Part shown: one piece after another, positions 17,154 to 25,632 of the stretch
How positions within the stretch are numbered: position 1 is the first letter of the stretch
Layout: every line of letters starts with the position of its first letter
Assembly: GCA_035940955.1 (NCBI GenBank)
Contig: DASZEJ010000058.1
Coordinates: 1 to 64,000 of the forward strand
From: CADCVT01 sp035940955
GTDB taxonomy: Bacteria > Actinomycetota > Thermoleophilia > Solirubrobacterales > Solirubrobacteraceae
DNA length: 64,000 nucleotides
Direction: 5' to 3'
The notes under the pieces: generated by a model
Databases searched by the model: none
What the model was told of the DNA's origin: nothing
Seen by the model: the letters and a program-made list of their open reading frames with translations, nothing else
Position numbers and translations under genes: made by a program

Positions 17154-17294
17154 ATGGCACGATCGCGCAAGACCTCCGCGTCCGTGGCGCGCACCGCTTC
17201 CAAGGTGCTGCGCTCGGGCTCCTACGGCCGCGCCTCCAAGCGCGTGGCCGCCTCGGCGTTGTCGCAGCGCGCGCCGCGGCGTGGCCGGCGCTAG
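17154..17294 (+). CDS. Very small basic protein (46 aa)
   Basis: A 46-residue protein (MARSRKTSASVARTASKVL, YGRASKRVAASALSQ, ending RRGRR). A strong AAAGGA ribosome site precedes ATG 17154. The pattern of SKVL and AASALSQ resembles a family of tiny proteins often seen in integrative elements and plasmids (from memory, unverified). It is the last gene before the truncated tRNA-Leu copy. Confidence 0.6.
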   Translation: MARSRKTSASVARTASKVLRSGSYGRASKRVAASALSQRAPRRGRR

Positions 17295-17472
17295 GCGCGA
17301 GGCGGCCTGCTCGTCGCGGCCGGCCCGGCGGCCGGCCGCGCGCGAGCGCCGCCCCTTCGGCATCGACGATCCGCCGCCCGTCGCCCGCGCAGGCCGCGCT
17401 GAGCGAGCAGCTGGAGCGCACGCTGCGCGCCGCCGATGCGGCGCTGGCGCTGCGCTTTGCCTTCGAGCAACG

Positions 17473-17552
17473 TGAGTGGAGTGCAGACCTCCGGGCGCTC
17501 AAAACGCCGGGTGGCCGCAAGGCCGGTGCGGGTTCGAGTCCCGCCGCCCGCA
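17473..17552 (+). other. Truncated tRNA-Leu(CAA) copy, candidate attachment site
   Basis: The sequence has the 3' part of a tRNA-Leu: anticodon loop CTCAAAA (anticodon CAA), variable arm GGCC-GCAA-GGCC, T-arm GCGGG-TTCGAGT-CCCGC (17528-17544), acceptor 3' strand CGCCCGC (17545-17551) and discriminator A 17552. The matching 5' acceptor strand (GCGGGCG) is absent, and the anticodon stem has a mismatched outer pair, so it is not a functional gene. A 3' tRNA remnant is what an integrative element leaves at its distal end. An alternative is a decayed tRNA. Confidence 0.65.
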
Positions 17553-18088
17553 TCGGCCCGTGCGGAGATCCTGCGCCGGGAGACCAAGAGGACCGAGGTG
17601 GGCAGGGCTGCGCACTCGCGTTGAGCGGGAGTCGCGAAGTCGACTCGTGAGATCCGTTTCGCGGTGCCGCGCGCGTGCGCCGCGGCGACGCTACGGTCAC
17701 CGGCGATCAGCGAGATGGTCTCCATGGCCACCTCCGCGGGTCCCGGAGACGTCCGGGGCCTCTCACTTCAGCCGCGGCGAGCGGCCAGGGTCGCAACGGC
17801 CGCAGCGAGGCCCCTGTTGCGCGCCCGACAAGGCGGGCGGTCGTCTATCGCGACGCTGACCGGCGCCCAGCGCCACGTCTGACTTCAACCAGCTGATCTT
17901 CCCGCCGACCGCTCGGCGGTCCGGGCAGTGCCCGCGCACTGACACGTCAACGGACCGCACAACCAGGTCGAGCCCGCAACGACCGAGGCCGCCCCTTCCG
18001 GGGCTGCCTCAGTGCTTCTGAAGTCAGTCTGACGCTCCGGCTCCCTCAGCCGTCTGACTCAAGGAACTGAAGCGTCGAAGTGTCGCGA
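17553..18088. other. Gene-poor stretch between tRNA remnant and ssrA
   Basis: No convincing protein gene in either strand. It contains the hairpin at 17985-18010 and a weaker imperfect hairpin between about 18020 and 18060. The 180 bp before the tRNA remnant (17295-17472) also lack a gene with a clear start, although a plus-strand frame reading AALSEQLERTLRAADAALAL looks like an orphaned coding fragment. Confidence 0.5.
17985..18010 (-). terminator. Candidate ssrA terminator hairpin
   Basis: GAGGC-C-GCCCC-TTCC-GGGGC-T-GCCTC forms a stem of 5+5 bp with one mismatch. It lies about 80 nt beyond the mature 3' end of tmRNA. There is no U-tract. Confidence 0.45.
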
Positions 18089-18452
18089 TGGAGACGGCGG
18101 GAATCGAACCCGCGTCCGCGGTCGCGCGGAGGGCAGCTTCTACGAGCGTAGCCGGCACTCTGAATCTCGCTCCCGGGTTGCCGTGCCGGCGGGGTTCCCG
18201 GGAGCCAGCTTCCTGAGGTGTCCCCCGGTCGGCGGAAGCGGACCTTCCGGGGTGAGCCCGCGTTCTGATACCGAATCCCCCGCGGCGGGCGGGCGGGGGG
18301 CGGCACCTCTACCTAGTGACTATGCGTAACTAGGCGAGGGCGAACTCGTGAGAATCCGCACGTATGGTTTTCCGGTGGTTTTACGAGGCCAACCGGAACC
18401 TCGGCTCGCGACTGCCCCAGCGGAACCGACCACGTCGAAGCCTGTCGTCCCC
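18089..18452 (-). ncRNA. ssrA: tmRNA (transfer-messenger RNA)
   Basis: The 5' end GGGGACG (18452) pairs with 3' CGTCTCC (18096-18090) plus discriminator A; CCA is not encoded. The T-arm GGTTCGATTCC lies near the 3' end and the tRNA-like 5' part GGCTTCGACG is typical. The tag reading frame is at 18359-18330: GCG GAT TCT CAC GAG TTC GCC CTC GCC TAG, giving ADSHEFALA. tmRNA rescues stalled ribosomes with SmpB, whose gene lies about 1.6 kb upstream on the same strand. A TACATA -10 box at 18464-18459, 6 nt before the 5' end, fits its own promoter. The length of 364 nt is normal. Confidence 0.93.
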
Positions 18453-18458
18453 AGGGGC

Positions 18459-18464
18459 TATGTA
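18459..18464 (-). promoter_or_regulatory. ssrA -10 box
   Basis: TACATA followed by 6 nt and the first G of tmRNA. The -35 region is not recognisable. Confidence 0.55.
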
Positions 18465-18574
18465 CGACTCCCAGTCTAGCTCGGCGGAGGGGGCCGGGGA
18501 GCGGGCCGAGCGGCGCGGGCGGGTGGCGGGGCGCGGGCGGAGCGGCGCGGGCGGCGGGCGGCGCGGGCGGGCCC

Positions 18575-19960
18575 CTACGGCCGCCGGCTCAGCACGCGCG
18601 ACGCCTCGGTCGCGCTCTGCTGGCCGGTCAGCGCCGTGGCGGCGAAGACGATCCGGTACTCGCCGCCCTCGCGCGGGCGGGGGAACCGGGCTCGGAACGT
18701 GCCTCGGCGGGCGCGGAGCGTCGCGGCGTCGACCGCGACGGCGTCGCGGTAGAGCGTCGCTCGGATCGACGAGCGCTTGGAGACGAACACGCGGCCCTCG
18801 ACGGTGCGGCGGGAGGCGACGATGCGGGGCGTGCCGAAGCGGACCGGCTCGGTCTCGTAGACTGCGAAGCGCTCCGCCAGCCCGCAGAACGGCTCGCCGC
18901 CGATCTCGTCGCACAGCCGTTCGAGGAACCCGCGGAAGACGCCGTGGTAGTGCAGGTCGGACTCCTGGCCGGACGCCGAGCCGGGCTCGTGGTAGTACAG
19001 CGACCAGGCGCCGGTGTCGTACGCCGGGAAGTCGGCGCGCGCCTCGGCCAGCGCCGCGTCGAACGCCTCGCGGGCGCCGGGGTCCTCCGGCTCGAGCTCG
19101 GCGTACGCGCGCAGTGAGAGGAGCGCCTGCGCGAACCCGTTGCCGATCAGCAGCCGCGGCGCCTGCGGGTACATGAGGAAGTGCGCCCGGCCGGGCGCCG
19201 TGTCGAGCCGGACGCCGAAGGGCGGTGCGGTGCGGAAGACCTCGAGCATCTCGCGCGCCTCGGCGCGCCGGCCGAGCCGCGCGTATGTCTCCAGGGCGAT
19301 CGCCTGCGGCATCGCGGACGCCCAGCCCGGCGGCCCGCCCGCCCACGGGAACAGGTACTCGAACGCCAGCGCGCCGCGGCGGCGGACCGCCAGCTCGAGC
19401 AGGTCGTCGGCCCACGCGCGCGTGCGCTCGGTGATCCGGCGGCGCCGCGATAGCGAGTTGAGCGTCCCCAGGTTCGCGAGCGGATGCAGCTGCCAGCCGC
19501 TGCCCGCCATGAGCTGGAAGACGACGTCGGAGCCGGGGAACGCGCGGCGCGTGCCGGTCGGTGGCGCCGCCAGCCGGTCGCGCCAGAACCACTCGACGTT
19601 GCGCTGCACGACGAGCAGCGCCGGCCGCACGCGCTCGACGAGCAGGCCGCGCGACGCGAGCGACCGCGTGTTGCGCACGACCCCCGCGACGTGCGCCCGC
19701 GCCGCGCCCGTGAGCCGGCGCGAGGCGGTCCGGGCGTCGCGCCAGTCGCGCCGCCACGCGTCGAGCACGACCGGGTCGACCTGGCCGCCCGCGGCGATCT
19801 CGTCGAGCGTCCGGTCGACCGGGTCGGTCGCGGCCTGGGCGGCGGCGACCGGCGGAGCGCAGACGGCGGCGAGGACGGCGAGGAGGAGGGCGAGCGGGGC
19901 GCGCAAGAGCGGAGCAGGGTGACAGGATCGGCGGACGCGCCTCCTCCGCCCCTCGAACAC
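18575..19960 (-). CDS. Secreted D-glucuronyl C5-epimerase-family protein
   Basis: A 461-residue protein. An N-terminal basic stretch and a hydrophobic signal segment (LLRAPLALLLAVLAAVCAPP) are followed by an (alpha/alpha) toroid-like domain. The conserved C-terminal motif TGAWSLYYHE (about residue 330), with the active-site Tyr pair, matches the glucuronyl C5-epimerase C-terminal family (PF06662). In heparan-type polymers this enzyme flips glucuronate to iduronate. The C-terminal 90 residues form a beta-rich domain (FRARFPRPREGGEYRIVFA). It sits between ssrA and smpB without operon partners. With UDP-glucose dehydrogenase and UDP-glucose pyrophosphorylase elsewhere in the window it suggests a uronic-acid polysaccharide. 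Confidence 0.78.
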   Translation of the reverse strand: MFEGRRRRVRRSCHPAPLLRAPLALLLAVLAAVCAPPVAAAQAATDPVDRTLDEIAAGGQVDPVVLDAWRRDWRDARTASRRLTGAARAHVAGVVRNTRSLASRGLLVERVRPALLVVQRNVEWFWRDRLAAPPTGTRRAFPGSDVVFQLMAGSGWQLHPLANLGTLNSLSRRRRITERTRAWADDLLELAVRRRGALAFEYLFPWAGGPPGWASAMPQAIALETYARLGRRAEAREMLEVFRTAPPFGVRLDTAPGRAHFLMYPQAPRLLIGNGFAQALLSLRAYAELEPEDPGAREAFDAALAEARADFPAYDTGAWSLYYHEPGSASGQESDLHYHGVFRGFLERLCDEIGGEPFCGLAERFAVYETEPVRFGTPRIVASRRTVEGRVFVSKRSSIRATLYRDAVAVDAATLRARRGTFRARFPRPREGGEYRIVFAATALTGQQSATEASRVLSRRP

Positions 19961-20076
19961 GCGTCCGCTGCGCTGCGCCTGAGCGCTCGGCTCACCGACG
20001 ACCCGAGGGCGCGGCCCGACGGCGAGGCACGGACGCCGGAGTCGTCGGGCCGCGCTCCCCTCGCCGGCCCTGCCCC

Positions 20077-20556
20077 CTACCGCCCCGCCTCGCGCAGCTG
20101 CCGGTCCATGTCGCGCTTCATCTCGCGCGCCTTGATCGTCTCGCGCTTGTCGAACCGGTCCTTGCCGCGGGCCAGCGCCAGCTCGACCTTCGCCCGCCCG
20201 CCGGAGAAGTAGATCCGGGTCGGCACGAGCGTCCAGCCCCGCTCGGCGATCCGCCCGACGATGCGGTCGATCTCGCGCTTGTGCAGCAGGAGCTTGCGGT
20301 CGCGCTCAGGCGGGTGGTTGTCGCGCGCGGCGGGCTTGTACGGCGGGATGTGGAGGTTGTGCAGCCACACCTCGCCGTCGTCGATCGTCGCGTACGAGTC
20401 CTTCAGCTGCGCGCCGCCGTCGCGCAGCGCCTTGACCTCGGTCCCGAGCAACACCATCCCGGCCTCGAGCCGGTCGAGCAGCTCGTACCGGTACGACGCC
20501 TGCCGGTTCGTCGCCACGTCGCCCGCGTCCGCCTTGCGCTTGCCGCCCTTGGCCAT
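20077..20556 (-). CDS. smpB: SsrA-binding protein SmpB
   Basis: A 159-residue protein with the SmpB core: NRQASYRYELLDRLEAGMVL, GTEVKALRDGGAQLKDSYA, the HIPPY segment, RDRKLLLHKREI, and the basic C-terminal tail (GKDRFDKRETIKAREMKRDM). It binds the tRNA-like domain of tmRNA and positions it in the A site. A TAGTCT box 9 nt before the ATG suggests a leaderless or near-leaderless mRNA. Length and spacing to ssrA are normal. Confidence 0.95.
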   Translation of the reverse strand: MAKGGKRKADAGDVATNRQASYRYELLDRLEAGMVLLGTEVKALRDGGAQLKDSYATIDDGEVWLHNLHIPPYKPAARDNHPPERDRKLLLHKREIDRIVGRIAERGWTLVPTRIYFSGGRAKVELALARGKDRFDKRETIKAREMKRDMDRQLREAGR

Positions 20557-20577
20557 CGGCGGCTCAGACTAGCCCTC

Positions 20578-23500
20578 CTACTGCTCGCACCCCACGACCG
20601 CTCCGTCCGGCCCGGGCGCCGCCTCGCACCGGTCGAAGTCGGTCCCGCCGTCCAGCTCGTCGCGGCCCGTGCCGCCGAGCAGCCAGTCGTTGCCGCCGAA
20701 GCCCTCGAGCACGTCGTCGCCGGCGCCGCCCACGAGCACGTCGTCGCCGTCGAGCCCCTTCAGCGAGTCGTTGCCGCCGAGGCCGCACACGACGTCGGCG
20801 CCGTCGCCGCCCTTGAGCAGGTCGTCGCCCGCCGTGCCGGTGACCGTGCACGTCGCCGACGTGGACGTCTGGGCGACGTCGTTGCCCTCGTTCGGGTCGG
20901 CCTCCAGGGCGGTCACCGACGCGCCGGCCTGCACGCTCCCCGGCGCGAGCGCCAGCCCGGTGATCGCGAACGAGCGCTCGGCTCCCGGGTCGACGAAGCC
21001 CGCGGTGCAGACGACGGTCGTCCCCGCGGCCGAGCACCCCGCCGGGACCGAGCTCAGCCGCACGTCAGGCGGCAGCGACAGCACCGCCCGCGCGCCGCTG
21101 GCGAACGCCGGCCCGTTGTTGCGGACGCGCAGCGTCCACGTCAGCGGCTTCGTCACCGTGACCGGGTCGGGCGAGTCGGTGAGCGTGACCCACATGTCGG
21201 CCAGCGGCGCCGGCCGCCGGTAGTTCACGAGGTTGAGGAACACCTGCCACCCCGAGAACGTCAGCGAGTAGGACGACAGCCCGAACCGCATGTCGCGCGG
21301 CCCGCCCGGAGCGAAGTTCGGGTCGGGGAACATCGCCCCGGCGACCCGCACGACGCCGTTGCCGAGCACCCGCTCGCCGAGCGCCGTGCCCGACCCGAAC
21401 AGGCCGGACGTGCAGTCGGCCGCCGACGGCTTGCCGCAGCCCTGCTCCCACGCGGCGCGGCTCACGTGGTACTGCGTGATCTTCGCGACCGAGGCGCCGT
21501 CGAGCGTCGCGTCCGGCGTGTAGCCGAGCGGCGCCGGCTCCATCACCTGGCGCGCGGTCCCGCCCGCCGAGCCCGGGAGGCACACGTCGCGCACGAGCAC
21601 GTCCTGCTCCTCCGGCGTGCACAGGTTGCGCCGCCCGCTCACGTTGAACTGGATCCGCGGCACGGCGCCGCGGCCGCTCGGCTGGCTCGACGTCACCGAG
21701 CCGCCCGGCACGAGCCCGAGCTGCTCGAGCCCGCGCAGCGCGCCGTCGGTCAGCACGAGGTTGCCGCCGGCCGCCGCGAACCCCCGCAGGTTGTCGAAGT
21801 ACCGCTGGCGCTCGGCGGCGGTGAGCCCGAGCGGCGTGCCCGCCGCGTCCGAGTACGCCGGCAGCGCCTCGTTGACGACGACCAGCGAGTCGAACCGCTG
21901 GAGCGTCCGCGGCTCGTCGATCACCTGCCGCACGGTCACCGCCTCGGCCCGCTTCGCCGGGTCCGTGACGTACCGGTTGAGGTCGTCGAAGAAGTCCATC
22001 GACGAGGCCGAGAACGCCCGCTGACCCGGGTTCTCCTCCGCCGTGACCTGGCGGAAGTCGACCTTGATCCGCGCCGGCAGGCCGGCGGCGGTGGAGATCC
22101 GCACGCGCCAGCGGCCCGGCGACGGGTCGTCGACGGTGACGATCTGCCCGGCCGACAGGTAGGTGGCCTCCTGCTGGTAGTGCTGGGCGACCGGCTGCCA
22201 CTGCCCCTCGACGAAGTGCTCCACGCGCGTGCTCACGGTCGCGCTCGACGGCGAGACGCCCTGCACGTTCGCGTACTCGGCGGTCACGGTCAGGCCGCCG
22301 TTCCAGATCCCGCGGTCCGGGCCGAGGACCTCGAACTCGAGCACCGGCGCGTTCGTCGCGTCCCTCGCGAACGTCGCGCCGTCGCAGTCGAGCGCGCACG
22401 GCACGAGCGTGTCGATGTCGTTCTGCGACGGGTAGCCCGGGTTCTCCCCGCGCGCGCTGCCGCTGTCCGATATCCGCTTCGGGTTGCGGACGTAGCCGAT
22501 CTTCCCGGGCGGGGCGTACCGGTACTGGCTGGCGGCCTTGGTGAGCATCGACGCGATCTGCGAGTAGATGAGCCCCTTGTTGCCGTCGACGTGCATCTGC
22601 TCGTTCGTCGGGTCGAACACGATGTTCGGCGCGAGGTGCGACAGCGACATCTCGTTGTCGATGCCGACGCCGCGCAGGCCGATGTCCGACTCGAACCAGT
22701 CGCCGACGCCGCCGGTGATCTGGTAGGCGATCGTGTCGACCACCGTCCCCCACTGGTCGGCGACGCAGATCAGCGCGCAGACCTCGCCGGAGTCGGTCCT
22801 GCCGTTCGCGTTGCGGTCCGACAGGTAGGGCGACCACGCGAGCCGCTGGGTCTGGTCCTCCCACGCGCGCAGGGACTGGTCGACCGTGGCGAAGTTCTTG
22901 CGGAAGTCGCGCTGGCCGGCGCCGAGCAGCGTGTACGAGTACGCGCCGGCGGTCAGCTGGCCGTGCAGGTCGATGCCGCCGGTGAACGCCTTCTTCGTCG
23001 TCGCGTCGCGCAGCGTGCGCAGCGCGTAGGCGAACGCCTTGGTCTCCGGCTCGGAGCCGGGCGAGTACGGCCGGTACGTGTAGCCGACCGTCGGCCAGTC
23101 GCGGTTCAGGTCGACGCCGTTGCCGTTGTAGCGCTGGAACGACGGGTCGCCGTTCTGGACCTCGCCGCGGTGCCAGCCGTCTGGGTTCGGCAGCATGAAG
23201 TAGACGACCGAGCGGCGCAGCGTGTCGCCCGCCGTCGGCGACGGCCTGTCGCTGCGCGTCTCGACGATCCGCTTCGGGAACGGGCCCTCGACCGGGCACG
23301 CCGGCGCGCTCGCCGGGTCGCTCTCGCACGCCGCCCACGTGACGAGGTCCTCCATCGCGCGGACGCCGCCCTCGACGCCGGCGCGCTCGATGCCGTGGAT
23401 CGACAGCGAGTAGACGAAGTGCTCGCGGTCGCGCTCGGGGATCGGGGAGCGCGCGTCGGTGACCTTCATCAGGTACAGCGGGCGCTTGGCGCGCGAGAGG

Positions 23501-23871
23501 ACCTCGGGCTTGCCGTCCTCGTCGACGCCCACCGTCTGCGGCAGGCCCGCCGACTTGAAGCTCTCGTCGTCGAACGCCTCGTCGAGGCGCATGACCTGGA
23601 GGAAGCGCGAGTGCTTGCGGGCCAGGAACTCCGACCCCTCGACGACCTCGTCGAACGTCAGGAACTGCGCCGCGCAGACGTTGCCCTTCGCCCACGGCGA
23701 GACCACCACGCCCGTCGGGCTCGGCCCGCACCCCTGCGGGTCCGGGAACGCGCGACCGAACGCCGTGTACGTCACGTCGTTCGTCGCGACGGTGACCGCG
23801 GCGCCCGCGGTCGCCGACGTCAGTGCGAGCAGAGCCGCCGCGAGCACCGCGGCGCGCATGATCCGTGCCAT
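20578..23871 (-). CDS. Secreted M14 zinc carboxypeptidase with C-terminal RTX repeats
   Basis: A 1097-residue protein. ATG 23871 is chosen over the ATG two codons upstream because GGGGGAG then lies 6 nt ahead. A signal peptide is followed by the M14 domain with zinc ligands in HGIERAGVEG (His, Glu) and DLHGQ, and the substrate-binding region NPDGW/VDLNRDW. Further on come beta-rich domains and a CARDB-like segment (LTWTLRVRNNGPAFASGARA). Last come about four calcium-binding RTX nonapeptides (GGDGADVVCG, GGNDSLKG, GGAGDDVLEG). A Sec-type N-terminus combined with RTX repeats suggests folding after export in calcium. It is likely a cell-envelope or extracellular peptidase. Confidence 0.85.
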   Translation of the reverse strand: MARIMRAAVLAAALLALTSATAGAAVTVATNDVTYTAFGRAFPDPQGCGPSPTGVVVSPWAKGNVCAAQFLTFDEVVEGSEFLARKHSRFLQVMRLDEAFDDESFKSAGLPQTVGVDEDGKPEVLSRAKRPLYLMKVTDARSPIPERDREHFVYSLSIHGIERAGVEGGVRAMEDLVTWAACESDPASAPACPVEGPFPKRIVETRSDRPSPTAGDTLRRSVVYFMLPNPDGWHRGEVQNGDPSFQRYNGNGVDLNRDWPTVGYTYRPYSPGSEPETKAFAYALRTLRDATTKKAFTGGIDLHGQLTAGAYSYTLLGAGQRDFRKNFATVDQSLRAWEDQTQRLAWSPYLSDRNANGRTDSGEVCALICVADQWGTVVDTIAYQITGGVGDWFESDIGLRGVGIDNEMSLSHLAPNIVFDPTNEQMHVDGNKGLIYSQIASMLTKAASQYRYAPPGKIGYVRNPKRISDSGSARGENPGYPSQNDIDTLVPCALDCDGATFARDATNAPVLEFEVLGPDRGIWNGGLTVTAEYANVQGVSPSSATVSTRVEHFVEGQWQPVAQHYQQEATYLSAGQIVTVDDPSPGRWRVRISTAAGLPARIKVDFRQVTAEENPGQRAFSASSMDFFDDLNRYVTDPAKRAEAVTVRQVIDEPRTLQRFDSLVVVNEALPAYSDAAGTPLGLTAAERQRYFDNLRGFAAAGGNLVLTDGALRGLEQLGLVPGGSVTSSQPSGRGAVPRIQFNVSGRRNLCTPEEQDVLVRDVCLPGSAGGTARQVMEPAPLGYTPDATLDGASVAKITQYHVSRAAWEQGCGKPSAADCTSGLFGSGTALGERVLGNGVVRVAGAMFPDPNFAPGGPRDMRFGLSSYSLTFSGWQVFLNLVNYRRPAPLADMWVTLTDSPDPVTVTKPLTWTLRVRNNGPAFASGARAVLSLPPDVRLSSVPAGCSAAGTTVVCTAGFVDPGAERSFAITGLALAPGSVQAGASVTALEADPNEGNDVAQTSTSATCTVTGTAGDDLLKGGDGADVVCGLGGNDSLKGLDGDDVLVGGAGDDVLEGFGGNDWLLGGTGRDELDGGTDFDRCEAAPGPDGAVVGCEQ

Positions 23872-23934
23872 CTCCATCTCCCCCTGGGCGGAATCCCAGG
23901 AGCACCAACGACGGGCGAGTCGAAAACCTGCGTT

Positions 23935-25632
23935 TCAATGTTCAGGAGCTGGGTACAGGTCGACGCGCCCGCGGGGGGCGTCGACCTTCCCGACCGTCAC
24001 GCGGACCGGGTCGCCGACGCGGATCGCGCCCCCGCCGCGCGTCCCGTGAAGGATCGTGCCCTCCTCGTTGAGCTCCCACCAGTCGCCGCGCAGCCGGCGC
24101 ACCGGCAGCAGCCCCTCGTAGCCGTCGCCGAACGCGACGAACGCGCCCGCGCCGATCACGCCGACGACCTCACCCTCGAACTCGCGCTCCCAGCCGCGGT
24201 CGAACAGCTCGCGCTCGAGGACGAAGCAGCGCGCGACGTCGTCGGCGTCGCGCTCGATCGTCATGGCGTCGCGCTCGCGGGCGCTCGTCCACTCCCCCGC
24301 GTCGTCGAGCCGGGAGCGCTCGGCCGGCTCCTCCCCCGCCGCGATCGCGCTCAGCAGCGACCGGTGGCAGACGATGTCGGGGTAGCGCCGGATCGGCGAG
24401 GTGAAGTGGCAGTACCGGGGCGAGGCGAGGCCGGCGTGCCCGACGTTGCGCGGCGAGTAGTACGCCGCCTTGAGCGTGCGCAGCACGAGCGACGTGAGGC
24501 CCTGCCGCCCGCGGCCGGTGGCGCGCACGTGCTGGTCGACCATCCGCGACATCTGCGCCGCGGCCTCCGCGGCCTGCGACGGCGACAGCGTGTCGGGAAG
24601 CGGCGGGGTCGGCACGTCGAGCGACGCGAGCTGCGCGGCCAGCCGCTGCACGGCCTCGGGCTCGGGCCGCTCGTGGACGCGGTAGAGCGCCGGCAGCGAC
24701 CGGTCCTCCAGCACCGCGGCGACCGCCTCGTTGGCCGCGATCATCAGGTGCTCGATCAGCCGGTGGGACTCGGTCTGCTGCACGGGCAGCACCTGCTCGA
24801 CGTGGCCGCGCGTGTCGAAGCGGAACTCGGGCTCGGCGGCGTCGAGCGCGAGCGCGCGCGCCTCGCGGGCGCTGCCGAGCGCGGCGGCGGCGGCGCGGGC
24901 TGCGGCCAGCGGCGCGGCCCACGGCGCCGCCGCGCGCTCGCGGCCGGCGAAGATCCGGTCGACGCGCTCGTAGTCCAGCCGCTCGTCGGAGCGGATCACC
25001 GACCGGTAGAAGGCGGCCTTGACCACCTTCGGCCCGCGCACGTCCAGCTCCGCGGTGACCGCGAGGCGGTCGGCGAACGGCACCAGCGAGCACGCCTGGT
25101 TCGACAGCGCCTCGGGCAGCATCGGCTCGACCGCGCCGGGCACGTACACCGACGTCGCGCGCCGGTAGGCCTCCTTGTCGATCCGCGAGCCCGGCCGCAC
25201 GTACGCGGTCACGTCGGCGATGTGGACCCACACGCGCCACGCGCCGTCGCCGAGCTGCTCGGCCGAGATCGCGTCGTCGAAGTCCTTGGCCTGCGCGGGG
25301 TCGATCGTGAACGTGACGAGCTCGCGCAGGTCGCGCCGGCGCACGCCGTCGACCGGCTCGAGCTCGCGCGCCCGGCGCTCCACGTCCGGGTCGAACCGCC
25401 GGCGCAGCCCGCGGTCGAGCATCAGCGCCTCGATCACGTCCCGCGCGACGTCCGGCCGCCCGATCAGCCGCACGACCTTCGCCTGCCCCCGGCCGGTGCC
25501 GGTCGTCCGCAGCAGCGCGAGCGCCCCCTCCTTCAGCCGCCGGTCGCGCTCGACCACGACGCGCCGCCCGCGCTCGAAGAACGGCTCGCCGGTCCAGAAG
25601 CGCCCGCGGCGCTGCAGCTGGGCGACGATCAC
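23935..25632 (-). CDS. rnr: RNase R-type 3'-5' exoribonuclease (short form)
   Basis: A 565-residue protein: short N-terminal beta region, RNB catalytic domain with DPAQAKDFDDAI (metal-binding Asp cluster, about residue 112), SPIRRYPDIVCHR, and a C-terminal S1 domain (FEGEVVGVIGAGAFVAF, GLLPVRRL). It degrades structured RNA and cooperates with tmRNA in nonstop mRNA decay. It is shorter than E. coli RNase R (about 800 residues) because cold-shock domains are reduced, as in actinobacterial RNB proteins. Its start overlaps the S41 peptidase stop by ATGA, so the two are co-translated. Confidence 0.9.
   Translation of the reverse strand: MIVAQLQRRGRFWTGEPFFERGRRVVVERDRRLKEGALALLRTTGTGRGQAKVVRLIGRPDVARDVIEALMLDRGLRRRFDPDVERRARELEPVDGVRRRDLRELVTFTIDPAQAKDFDDAISAEQLGDGAWRVWVHIADVTAYVRPGSRIDKEAYRRATSVYVPGAVEPMLPEALSNQACSLVPFADRLAVTAELDVRGPKVVKAAFYRSVIRSDERLDYERVDRIFAGRERAAAPWAAPLAAARAAAAALGSAREARALALDAAEPEFRFDTRGHVEQVLPVQQTESHRLIEHLMIAANEAVAAVLEDRSLPALYRVHERPEPEAVQRLAAQLASLDVPTPPLPDTLSPSQAAEAAAQMSRMVDQHVRATGRGRQGLTSLVLRTLKAAYYSPRNVGHAGLASPRYCHFTSPIRRYPDIVCHRSLLSAIAAGEEPAERSRLDDAGEWTSARERDAMTIERDADDVARCFVLERELFDRGWEREFEGEVVGVIGAGAFVAFGDGYEGLLPVRRLRGDWWELNEEGTILHGTRGGGAIRVGDPVRVTVGKVDAPRGRVDLYPAPEH

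Noticed and set aside
17291..17731. Minus-strand open frame of 146 codons
   Set aside because: It runs across the tRNA-Leu remnant and reads the usual spurious translation of tRNA sequence; no ribosome site or domain.
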